From assembly GCA_002403105.1 (NCBI GenBank), contig DHHD01000027.1:10434-50661 (forward strand): 40,228 nucleotides of DNA, read 5' to 3'. This DNA comes from Anaerolineaceae bacterium UBA4781. GTDB taxonomy: Bacteria > Chloroflexota > Anaerolineae > Anaerolineales > Anaerolineaceae. A program made the translations under genes and the position numbers. Positions 23,918 through 34,300 of this stretch are shown one piece after another (the stretch's first letter is position 1; each line of letters begins with the position of its first letter). Below the pieces are notes generated by a model, which was given only the letters and a program-made list of their open reading frames with translations, did no database searches and was not told where the DNA came from.

Positions 23918-24592
23918 TTATTTCCGTTTCCAACCAGCGAAATACATAGATGCTCTTCCGTCGGATGCAATATCCATACATATCAAATACCAGACCACTA
24001 CCGTTGAAAAATCATCCACGACACCTGTATTTATATTTTCTTTTAAATAGTGCTGCATTTGAGGTTTTAACTCATCATAATAATCAGGGAAACCGTTTTG
24101 GTCCAAAGAATAAGCTAAAGCGACCTTGCAGGCCGTTCCGTAGGCATTTTCATATGCAAGTTTCAAGAATCGGATATTACTATCTCGAATGCAATATTGG
24201 CTGGCTACATTAAAAGCTGCTAAAGAAATAATGTCTTCAATGGATGCAGCTAATAACAAGGCTTGAATGAACTTTATCCCCTCATTTTCCGTCATCCGGT
24301 CGTATGCCATGATCAAGCTTTGATACGAATTCATCAGGGTCAAACCATAAGCAACAAGTTCTTGATCTGCCATTTCTTCCATTAATGGATTGAAAGCTGG
24401 CGGTTGAGATGCAAGTTTTCGATGTAATCCATTTATGATATAGGCAATGTCAAGCCCCATATACATAAAATCAGTCCCAAATTCCTGTAGAAATGGTTGA
24501 GCGACCCTGTAATTATAAATATCATCCTCTGTTGCTGCTGTGTAATAAACATCTACTGCTTGAATTATTTTTTCCGGATTAGTATCAGACAT
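23918..24592 (-). CDS. Conserved-looking helical protein of unknown function
   Basis: A 224-residue acidic, mostly helical protein with no signal peptide and no clear membrane segment. It starts MSDTNPEKIIQAVDVYY; AAAGGA lies six bases before the ATG. Helix-rich stretches such as LMEEMADQELVAYGL and FNVASQYCIRDSNIRF are visible, with two Cys and several Trp/Tyr near the C-terminus (VVVWYLICMDIAS, MYFAGWKRK). I recognise no domain. Codon use is like its neighbours, so I see no sign of recent transfer. It is transcribed alone, and the terminator of the next gene lies upstream. Confidence 0.7.
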   Translation of the reverse strand: MSDTNPEKIIQAVDVYYTAATEDDIYNYRVAQPFLQEFGTDFMYMGLDIAYIINGLHRKLASQPPAFNPLMEEMADQELVAYGLTLMNSYQSLIMAYDRMTENEGIKFIQALLLAASIEDIISLAAFNVASQYCIRDSNIRFLKLAYENAYGTACKVALAYSLDQNGFPDYYDELKPQMQHYLKENINTGVVDDFSTVVVWYLICMDIASDGRASMYFAGWKRK

Positions 24593-24905
24593 GTTCGATC
24601 CTTTGAATTAGTAATAAAACAAACTTTTTGAAATAGATATTAACAATTTATTTTTGAATGATTATCATCATAGCATTCTTCTTTATTTTTGTTCAATAAA
24701 ATTGTTGTTCTTATTTAAAATCTGCTTAATCAACAAGAACAATGCGGGTTAACCACAGAAATCTAATAAACAAGCTCCTTTTTTATCTATTTGGAAAATA
24801 ACGCAATTACTTTCAATTCAAGAAAGTATTTCGAAATTAATACAATTATAAAAAAAATCCCGCAGAGTATCATCCTGCGGGATTTTTAGTTGTTATCTGT
24901 AAATT
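24593..24905. other. AT-rich intergenic region
   Basis: 313 bases between two minus-strand genes. Apart from the terminator at 24853-24887 I see no gene, RNA or clear repeat. The stretch next to 24592 must carry the promoter of that gene, but no near-consensus pair of boxes is obvious. Confidence 0.6.
24853..24887 (-). terminator. Rho-independent terminator after the secreted protein gene
   Basis: AAAAATCCCGCAG (24853-24865) pairs perfectly with CTGCGGGATTTTT (24875-24887) around a 9-base loop. On the minus strand it is followed by a T-run. It begins about 18 bases past the stop of the gene at 24906. Confidence 0.92.
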
Positions 24906-25583
24906 TTACTGATTGGAAAACAGTGAAACAACCATATTACCTGTGGACTGGCAGGTTTTCGTTACATAATTCCTGACAGTGCCATCCAGGGCTGCCATTC
25001 CTCCGGTTTTTATAATGGCTCCCACTCCAACGACACAACCCACTGCATTTATCTCATTATTCATCAGGGTCATGAAGAAGTTGAATTTATCTTCGGGAAG
25101 ATAATTCCAAATGGTTGTGAGACCATCACTTACAGGCTTGACCAAATTATTGATCGGATCACTGACACTACCCGCTTCTCCTCCAACGCAACCTTGCCCT
25201 GGGTGATAAACAATTTCCACTCGCAGGGAATCAGTTGGCTGTAACAGTCTATCAAACGTGCAGGTTTGTTGAGTTTGATTCCCTTGTTCATCTTGCAGGG
25301 TGAAAGAGATTTGTACAAAATTCTCAATCCACCACCAATCTTTTGTATAGGATAAATAAAATCCGTTCTGGTTCTCATTACTCCAGGTTACCCATTCATT
25401 GTTTTGGTTATACCCGGAAATGGATACCGATGTAAACTTTTTTCCGGAATCATCAAGCAGGAATACAATTTGTTTTCCGCCAGCGGATTGATTCATGGGG
25501 GCGGCAAATACAACAGAGTGGACAGAGGTTAAAAGGAGGGTGGTGAGGACTAAAATGATAAAACTACGATTAATACGCTTCAT
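24906..25583 (-). CDS. Secreted protein of unknown function
   Basis: A 225-residue protein with a classical signal peptide (MKRINRSFIILVLTTLLLTS) and likely cleavage after VVFA at about residue 28. The mature N-terminal half is beta-rich and aromatic (YNQNNEWVTWSNENQNGFYL, KDWWWIENFVQISF). A C-terminal helical part contains a Gly-rich segment (VGCVVGVGAIIKTGG). Four Cys residues could form disulfides. I recognise no family. It forms a single-gene unit with its own terminator. The signal peptide indicates export across the cytoplasmic membrane. No lipobox is present, so it is either released or held by the hydrophobic C-terminal part. Confidence 0.75.
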   Translation of the reverse strand: MKRINRSFIILVLTTLLLTSVHSVVFAAPMNQSAGGKQIVFLLDDSGKKFTSVSISGYNQNNEWVTWSNENQNGFYLSYTKDWWWIENFVQISFTLQDEQGNQTQQTCTFDRLLQPTDSLRVEIVYHPGQGCVGGEAGSVSDPINNLVKPVSDGLTTIWNYLPEDKFNFFMTLMNNEINAVGCVVGVGAIIKTGGMAALDGTVRNYVTKTCQSTGNMVVSLFSNQ

Positions 25584-25694
25584 GATGTTTCTCCATTATT
25601 AATAATAAGAACTACTTGAATATTCTACATCATTCCTAATGAATAGTAAAAAAACAAATTGATAATTTGAAAGAGATCAGTAATTTGTTGGTAT

Positions 25695-25713
25695 TAAATT
25701 AATTAATTAATTA
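25695..25713. repeat. (AATT)n short tandem repeat
   Basis: About four to five copies of the tetramer AATT lie in the AT-rich spacer before the HEPN-associated gene. Such tracts can slip during replication, but there is no reading frame across it to suggest phase variation. Confidence 0.6.
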
Positions 25714-25773
25714 TTCAATATAAAAGATGCCTACTCGAATGCAGAGATCAATCCAACCGACAATGATGTATCT

Positions 25774-26403
25774 TTATTTCCCATGAATGATTTCAAATCC
25801 AGATGCTTTGTCACGTGTACTAGCAATTTGATATGGTGCTTTACCTTTTGGAGGAAAAACAGGATAACAAATTATTATGTTTGGATTATCAATTTTTAAG
25901 TAATCGATTTGTTCGTCAAGTAAATTTCGGTCAACTGTATCTAAGAATTTTTGTAATACATTGAAAACACCCAAATAAATGTCACTTGTCATCCAAGTGA
26001 CTTTACCTGAAGGATTCTCTTTTAAACGATATGTTAAATGTGCTAATAGTTTTCCTATACTTTCTTTTGTTTGCTTTAATACTTCTGGTTCAACTGGCCG
26101 TAATTTTCTCCAAATTTCAGGATTTTCAAAAAAATCTTCAGCGATAAGATCATCATCATATACACTTTGAGAGGAATTATAAAAAAAATCTATCATTTTT
26201 CTTGAATGAATTAAAAAAGAGTCATGAAATGAATTTAACATTCCGCTTAATTCATTATTATTCCTCTTATTAGAAAATCGTAAAAAAAACTCTAACCTTT
26301 CAGATAAATATCTCATATTATTAAAAAGGTTCTTTGAAGCCTCTTTGAGCTCAGCTGGATTTCTCTTAGTTTTATTTACTAGTGAAACTTTCCTGTTTGA
26401 CAT
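25774..26403 (-). CDS. HEPN-associated hypothetical protein, second gene of the AT-rich pair
   Basis: About 209 residues from the ATG chosen here (MSNRKVSLVNK). The open frame extends to a TTG at 26475, which would overlap the preceding gene by 56 bases. It is helical, with SFLIHSRKMIDFFYN, DDDLIAEDFF and LLAHLTYRL as its most striking segments. From memory, H-x-R-x-(I/L)-DFF, AEDF and (K)xxAHLTY recur together in an uncharacterised bacterial family; I cannot check it here. Neither start has a clear Shine-Dalgarno, so translation is probably coupled to the HEPN-like gene 16 bases upstream. It is AT-rich like its partner and unlike the flanking genes, which suggests joint acquisition. Confidence 0.65.
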   Translation of the reverse strand: MSNRKVSLVNKTKRNPAELKEASKNLFNNMRYLSERLEFFLRFSNKRNNNELSGMLNSFHDSFLIHSRKMIDFFYNSSQSVYDDDLIAEDFFENPEIWRKLRPVEPEVLKQTKESIGKLLAHLTYRLKENPSGKVTWMTSDIYLGVFNVLQKFLDTVDRNLLDEQIDYLKIDNPNIIICYPVFPPKGKAPYQIASTRDKASGFEIIHGK

Positions 26404-26419
26404 TGATTTAAGTAGAGAA

Positions 26420-27148
26420 TCATTCTTTAGGTAAACTATAAAAAACGCGCTCAAGCTCTTTAATATATTCATCAATCAATTTTGAATCGATATTGATTGA
26501 TGAATGAAAATAAGAATTTCGAATTTTATAAAGTTTGTCTAAGGTAGGTCGATACTTTGATGATATTATTTCTTTTTCAATTAAACCATCATAAAGACTT
26601 AATATTGATCGGTTTCCTCTATCAAATTTAGGTAAATATTTATGTGCAAGAAAACTTATACGCCTTTCAAGTGCGGTCCACTTTATGATGAATTCGTTTG
26701 GCAATATATTTTCAGAATCCTTTGGTGTTGTAGTTTCATAAGAATCTTGAAATAAATTATCAAATAGAATTGATGCAATTTTGAAATAAGAATCAACATG
26801 TTGCGAATCAACGGTAATTCCATTTCCCATGTGATAAAGAGTATTTCTGATTCGATGATACCATTCAATACTGCCAAGATCTATTCCAGATAGTTTATTT
26901 GATGAATATTTTTCTAATAAATCAAGAAGATTGGGGAAATTAATTGCTTGTTCTAATTCATTTCTTGACGGGCTCTTTTCATTACGGATACGTTTGGGTA
27001 ATTCCAAGAATGATCTAATTGCTAATTCAACAGCATTATCAATACTAATCATTGCAATGCGATTATCAAATGCAGTATTCGATTTGATATGTCCGTTTGC
27101 ATGATCGAGCAATTCTCTTGCACCAATTGCCCAAGGTTTTAATGGCAT
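26420..27148 (-). CDS. Protein with two HEPN-type RxxxxH motifs, candidate RNase or toxin
   Basis: HEPN proteins are often metal-independent RNases in toxin-antitoxin, abortive infection and CRISPR systems. This 242-residue helical protein carries two R-x4-H motifs in similar settings: RIRNTLYHMG (Arg101-His106) and KIRNSYFHSS (Arg210-His215), each after a helix and followed by another, as in HEPN four-helix bundles. The N-terminal half (WAIGARELLDHANGHI, FDNRIAMISIDNAVELAIRSFL) resembles DUF4145/HEPN-like domains. Two tandem HEPN domains in one chain are plausible. GGGG lies about eight bases before the ATG. It is the first gene of an AT-rich pair. Domain assignment is by motif only. Confidence 0.7.
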   Translation of the reverse strand: MPLKPWAIGARELLDHANGHIKSNTAFDNRIAMISIDNAVELAIRSFLELPKRIRNEKSPSRNELEQAINFPNLLDLLEKYSSNKLSGIDLGSIEWYHRIRNTLYHMGNGITVDSQHVDSYFKIASILFDNLFQDSYETTTPKDSENILPNEFIIKWTALERRISFLAHKYLPKFDRGNRSILSLYDGLIEKEIISSKYRPTLDKLYKIRNSYFHSSINIDSKLIDEYIKELERVFYSLPKE

Positions 27149-27200
27149 AGATATTACCCCTTCTTAAATTCATGTCAATATCATATCAATAATTGAATTA

Positions 27201-28736
<1,536 letters not shown>

Positions 28737-28994
28737 GGGTTAAGTGTACTGGAGAAACGAATGAAAAGTCAATGTACTCAATTATAATTAATTGAAATTG
28801 CATAGGAATCTCTTATTATTTATTTTTTAATCAATAACTATAGTGAAAATAGAAGAATGATATGGCTTTGAATGCTTACAGGAATCTAATGACCAAAAAA
28901 GAGAACTTCTGGATTCAGTTTAGAAAAACATAAAAAGTATTTATATACTTAAATCAGGAACATTTCAAAGCTAAGACGCATATTCAGAGGTGGA

Positions 28995-31043
28995 ATGAGT
29001 TATACCGAAATTGTTAATAATGCAGCATTATTGTTGGTTCTTAGCATCAGTCAAAGTTTCATCCAGCACCAATGGATTCGCAATTCAGGGTGGGGGCAAG
29101 TTGTGCGCGGAATTTTCTATGGGGTTATTGCAGTCGGGTGTATGCTTTCCCCTATGCGTTTCAGCGAGGGGGTAATCTTTGATGGACGTTCAGTGGTATT
29201 GAGCATCGGGGGGTTATTCGGCGGTCCCTTGGTGGCTACCATTGCAAGTATTATTGCCTCCGCCTATCGTATTTCTTTAGGGGGAACCGGGATGCTCACC
29301 GGTGTCGGATCGATTGTGATCTCGGCAGCCAGCGGAATTTTCTACCGCTATTCCATCAAAGAGAAGATCCACAGTCTCAATTTCTTAAAACTATTTGTGT
29401 TCGGTCTGGGTGTACACAGCATTCTCATTATCTGGTTTATCACAATTCCGGGTGGAATCTTTTTGGATGTGATTCAAACCATTGCAGCGGCGTATTTGAG
29501 TGTCTTTCCCATAGCTACTGCCATCCTGGGAAGCGTGATCGTTGATCAAGAAAAGCGTTTAATTGCAGAGGAGCATTCCCGCATTAATGAACAGAAATAT
29601 CGCACCCTGCTTGAAACAGCACCGGATATCATAATGACATTGGATCATGAGGGTGTAATCCATTTCATCAACCAGATCCCTTCATTTGCAATAGAAAACA
29701 ACCTGTTTGATGAAAGCATTTATACTTTTCTTGATCCCTCTTCAAAAAAACAATTCAAGAAAGTGCTCAAACAGGTATTTCTTTCTCATAAGAAGATTTA
29801 TTATGATTTTTCGATTCTTACTCCCGAGAAGAAAAGGATCTGGTACGCTGGTAGTTTTGGATTCATGGAAGAGGATGAGAAAAAAGAGCGCGTAATTGTC
29901 ATTGCAAAAGATATCACCCAGCAAAGAATGAATAACGAAATTATCCAGCAGCGCAATAAGGAAATTCGAGCCTTATATGAGATCAACCGATCCATCAGCA
30001 GCAGCTTGGATCTTGAAAAGATCTATGATGCTTTTTATGAAGGGATCATTGGAATTATCGCTTGCGATGGATTAACGATCTTTTCCTATTCAACACAGGA
30101 AAAATTGATCCATACCGAATATTACCGTTGGGGTAGTAAGGAAGGAAATATTAGTGATTTCCCAGTAATTTCGAATCAAGAAAAGGATTTCGCTTTGTTA
30201 TTCCAGATAATTGATGCGGGAAACCCAATTAAGATTACAACTGCTATAAATCCAATGAAGGTTGTAAGCAAGGATCAGGAATCTGGATCAGGATTTCTTG
30301 TTCCAATCGTGCTGGAAAATAATGTTATCGGAATCATTGAAATATTCTGCGCTCGACCGGATGTTTTTCAAATCGAAGAACTTCATATTCTGCAGGCGCT
30401 GGCAGCCCAAATTGCAGTAGCCAGTAATAACGCTAAATTGTACAAGGATCTGCGATCATCAAATAAAAATTTGCAGTTGGCGTACGATAAAACGCTGGAA
30501 GGGTGGAATATGGCACTGCAAATGCGTGAAAAGGAAACTGCCGGTCATACGCGCAGGGTGGCAGAACTGATCATGCAATTGGCTGACAAAATGGGAATGT
30601 CAGAAGATGAGAAGATCCATATCTGGCGAGGAGCGCTGCTGCATGATATCGGGAAACTGGTCATTCCGGATCATATCTTGCATAAACCCGGTCCGCTGGA
30701 TGAGCAGGAATGGGAGATCATTCGCAATCATCCGGTGTACGCGTATGAATGGTTAAGTCCGATCGAGTATTTACGGCTTGCTTTAGATATCCCATACTCT
30801 CATCACGAACATTGGGATGGGTCGGGTTATCCTCAGGGTTTGGCTGGGGAAGATATTCCCTTGGCAGCGCGCATGTTTGCGGTAGTGGATGTGTATGATG
30901 CACTAACCTCAGATCGACCCTATCGTAAAGCCTGGTCGCATAAAAAAACCATTAATTATATCCAGGGTCAAGCAGGCACTCACTTCGATCCCGCGATTGT
31001 TGAAGAATTCGTAAAACTTATACGGATGATACCTCAACCCTAA
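28995..31043 (+). CDS. Membrane 5TM-LYT sensor with PAS, GAF and HD-GYP domains
   Basis: A 682-residue c-di-GMP phosphodiesterase-type regulator anchored in the membrane. The N-terminal 185 residues form a five-helix 5TM-5TMR_LYT sensor (FDGRSVVLSIGGLFGGPL and RISLGGTGMLTGVGS are characteristic). A PAS domain (about 205-315) ends in VIAKDITQQ, then a GAF domain (about 335-480), then a canonical HD-GYP domain with LLHDIGK near 550 and HHEHWDGSGYPQGLAG near 602. All residues of the HD-GYP metal site seem present, unlike the slight Asn change in the other HD-GYP protein of this window. AGAGGTGG lies two bases before the ATG, rather close. A 6-bp inverted repeat AAGTAT/ATACTT (28935-28950) lies upstream. 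Confidence 0.9.
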   Translation: MSYTEIVNNAALLLVLSISQSFIQHQWIRNSGWGQVVRGIFYGVIAVGCMLSPMRFSEGVIFDGRSVVLSIGGLFGGPLVATIASIIASAYRISLGGTGMLTGVGSIVISAASGIFYRYSIKEKIHSLNFLKLFVFGLGVHSILIIWFITIPGGIFLDVIQTIAAAYLSVFPIATAILGSVIVDQEKRLIAEEHSRINEQKYRTLLETAPDIIMTLDHEGVIHFINQIPSFAIENNLFDESIYTFLDPSSKKQFKKVLKQVFLSHKKIYYDFSILTPEKKRIWYAGSFGFMEEDEKKERVIVIAKDITQQRMNNEIIQQRNKEIRALYEINRSISSSLDLEKIYDAFYEGIIGIIACDGLTIFSYSTQEKLIHTEYYRWGSKEGNISDFPVISNQEKDFALLFQIIDAGNPIKITTAINPMKVVSKDQESGSGFLVPIVLENNVIGIIEIFCARPDVFQIEELHILQALAAQIAVASNNAKLYKDLRSSNKNLQLAYDKTLEGWNMALQMREKETAGHTRRVAELIMQLADKMGMSEDEKIHIWRGALLHDIGKLVIPDHILHKPGPLDEQEWEIIRNHPVYAYEWLSPIEYLRLALDIPYSHHEHWDGSGYPQGLAGEDIPLAARMFAVVDVYDALTSDRPYRKAWSHKKTINYIQGQAGTHFDPAIVEEFVKLIRMIPQP

Positions 31044-31384
31044 TATTATGAAAGGACTTGCATTTTCTATCAGCGAAAGATTCATAAATGAGAGATGTTC
31101 AATTGTTGAATTGAAAAATATTAAGAATAAAATTTTTGTTTAAGATTGATTTATACAAAAAAACATTGACTGACAAAATACTGATAATATAATCAGATAC
31201 AGAAGAACAGCGAGATGCTTCGATACAGTTGCACAATAGTTATTTTTCTGAAGTAGAGAAAAAGAAAATACCATTTCACTTTTAATAAAGAGATAAATGA
31301 TTTTTCTTGTCTCAATGCAGGCTGTTTAACCCGCTTGATCTCTATAGAAAAAGACGGGGTGATCATCATGAATAATTCAGGTAG
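31044..31384. other. Intergenic region before the DUF4062 gene
   Basis: 341 bases, AT-rich. It holds a strong promoter (31166-31193) and a leader of about 190 bases. The leader contains two tiny ORFs: MIFLVSMQAV before 31330 and MNNSGR with a good GGGGTG site, whose stop TGA ends two bases before the ATG at 31391. They could be leader peptides or chance. The first 120 bases show nothing I can name. Confidence 0.6.
31166..31193 (+). promoter_or_regulatory. Strong promoter of the DUF4062-NTPase gene
   Basis: TTGACT (31166-31171) and TATAAT (31188-31193) are separated by 16 bases, five of six and six of six matches to sigma-70 consensus. It is the best promoter match in the window. It makes the following gene independent of the HD-GYP gene. 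Confidence 0.8.
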
Positions 31385-31390
31385 GTGATT

Positions 31391-34300
31391 ATGTTTGATC
31401 TCGTTCAATTTAATGAAAATCTTTTACGAAAAGGAAATATAACTGCTCTTATTTCTGCAGTTGATCATCCAAACCTTTATGTACGCTGCAGTGCGATTAA
31501 CGAACTTGGATTGCTAGGATCGAATCAAGCGGTTGCCGACAGTGTGCCTGCATTGATAAGAGCATTATTGAATAATAAAGACCTATCCAGTTTGATGGCT
31601 GCGATCACATTGGGAAAACTAGGAAATCATTCATTAAAGCCGATTCTCTCACAGACAGTTCAATATGGTCGGAATTGGATCGCTGCTTTTCAAACCGGGC
31701 GCAATATTCCTGAACAAGATACCTCACTCAGTCAATTATTCAGGGCTTTAGGCAACATAGGGAATCCGGATTGCTTGAATGAGATTCTGCCGATCGTAGA
31801 CGAGTTGATCGATTATCAAAGCAGTCCTTGTAGTAATACGGAATTATACCAGATGACAATGCTGGATGCTTTTACCTGTATTGGAAAGACAAAAAGTGAA
31901 AGTGGAGTGGGCGTTCTGATAAAAGCAGTCGATTGTATGGCTGAGAGTTTTCAAGGAACGATCATTTGGGCATTGGGGCAGCTTGAGGGAATGAAGGCGA
32001 GAATGAAAGTTTGGGAGCTGGTTGCTTCATCAAACGATATGCTCCACCACAAAGCGATGGAAACCCTTTCACAAGAATTAACCATTTTCCTTTCATCCAC
32101 GTTTCGAGATATGCAGAATGATCGGGATGCATTAATCGCAGATTGTATGCCACGTCTTCGCAAGGAATGTGATGCTCGAGGGATAAAGATGACAGTAATT
32201 GACCTGCGTTGGGGAATCACTCCTGAAGATACCGCCAGTATGGATAGTCTGATACGGGCGTGCCTGCACCGCATTGATCAATGCCAATCTCGACATTTTA
32301 TTTTTATCGGTTTTTTAGGATATCAATATGGACATACTTGCAAATGGGATAGAACGGGTGATTTTCATAGCATGACTGAGATTGAGATTTTGCATACGTT
32401 AACGAACAGCGGTAATGATCGTCCGCGCTTATCTCTGTTCTATTTACGTGAACTGATGCAAAATGAGAATGTGAAAGAATCATCAGCACAGAAAGCGATC
32501 GAACTGCGCAATAAAGTTGAAGAACTATCTCAAAGATATCCAAATATTAAGATAACAGATTCCTATCGATCACCTGATGAATTGAGCAAATGTGTATATC
32601 GCGACATCTTACAATACCTTGAGACAACTTTTCCAACCATGGAGGTCAAGGATGAAGTTGTGCGGGATGTATTGGATCAGTACAGATGGTATTCCCGACA
32701 GCTCAATCCGGCATATATTCCTCAAGCAAACGATTTTCGATTATTAGATTCTCTCATGGCACAAACCATGCCTGTTTTGTTATCTGGTGGAGAAGGAACA
32801 GGTAAAACATCTTTAATGTGTCATTGGACTGAACAAAGAGCTACACTTTCAGAGAAAGATTTGATAATTGTCCATAACTTGAATCTGTCTCCTTCTGACC
32901 AAAGAATAAAAAAACTCTACGAACATTTAGCATGGGAACTTGCACGAATAATGCATGAACCTTTTGATATAGCTTTCCTTGAGAAATTACATGATCAAAA
33001 ATCTACTATTCCCAAATTACAAGCATTGCTGCAGATTTTTTCGACAATTCTTGAGAATGATAAAAAATTAATCATTCTATTGGATGGTTTTGAACTGGAT
33101 GATTATTTGATGATCGATGCAAATTGGTCTATACCTCATCTTCCACAGAATATTCGGTTGATCGCTTTTCATCGATCAGAGGATCAAAATTCACAGCGGA
33201 TAGATATGCAAAACCTCAATAAGGTATTCTGGAATGAGATTAGATTCAATAGCAATATAAACGACCTAGATATTGAGTGCATCATTACCCGAAAACTGAA
33301 CACTTTTGGAAAAGAATTAACATTCAAACAACAAAAACAGATCCTTTCCATGGACCAACTAAAAAATCCATTATTCCTGCATGAAGTTCTCTCGCACCTT
33401 ATTCGTTTTGCTCCAAAACCTGATTCGGGGAACTTTTCATTTGAGGATAGTGTTCTTTCTGAAATCCAAGTTTTCTCAAATGTAAAAGACTTGCAACAGC
33501 TGTACTACATTCTGTTAACAAAAGCAATGCAGAAATTCGGTGCTGTTTTTTTGGAGGTGATCAATTTCATTGCAGATAAGACCAATGGGTGCAGTGATGA
33601 CCAAATAAGTGCATGGATGAACGAAAAGAAACACTCGATAGACTCATCCATGATTTTTGTGTTGCATGATCTCTTCGGAGATTCTTTGAATTATAGAACT
33701 GCACATATTTCGCTGAAAAATGCGTATATCCAATTGGTACAGGAATGTGCTTTAGGAGCAGCCGGCATCAAAGAGCAGATCCATACTGCAAACACGAATC
33801 TGCAATCCATTACACCCCATGCGGCTGAGATTGAAGAATTGATTGATTCTTGGAACGCGCGCGCTCGAGAACGAAACGAGTCATTTTTACAGCATCAGAT
33901 AAATAGCGATGATTTCAATTTTACTATTTGCGTATCTTCTCAAAAGGATGGTTTCAAAGAACTGGAGAAAGCGATTCAAAAAGCCAAAGACGGTACCATG
34001 ATTTTGCTTGAACCAGGTGTTTATTCAATCCCAAAAACACTGGAAATTAAAAAAAGGATCGCATTTGTGGTCGATCCGATGAAGAATAATGAGAAGAATG
34101 CTGAGGTTGTATTTACGGCCAGCGGGCGTTTAAAGGAAATGATACGAGTTGATTTGAGCAAAGTGAAACCGATCAGCAGTCCTTCAGGTGTAATACCACC
34201 TCTATTTCTGGCAGAAGGCATCACTTTCAGGACGGATAATGTGCTCAGTACATTGTTCGTTGTGAAAGAAGGTTTTATAGGAATAAAAGATTGTTCATTT

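Noticed and set aside
25690..25715. AATT tandem repeat as a possible phase-variation tract
   Set aside because: It is not inside a reading frame or between promoter boxes that I can identify; kept only as a simple repeat.
31310..31390. Tiny ORF MNNSGR ending next to the DUF4062 start, as a regulatory leader peptide
   Set aside because: Six codons is too short to support without conservation; mentioned only in the intergenic entry.
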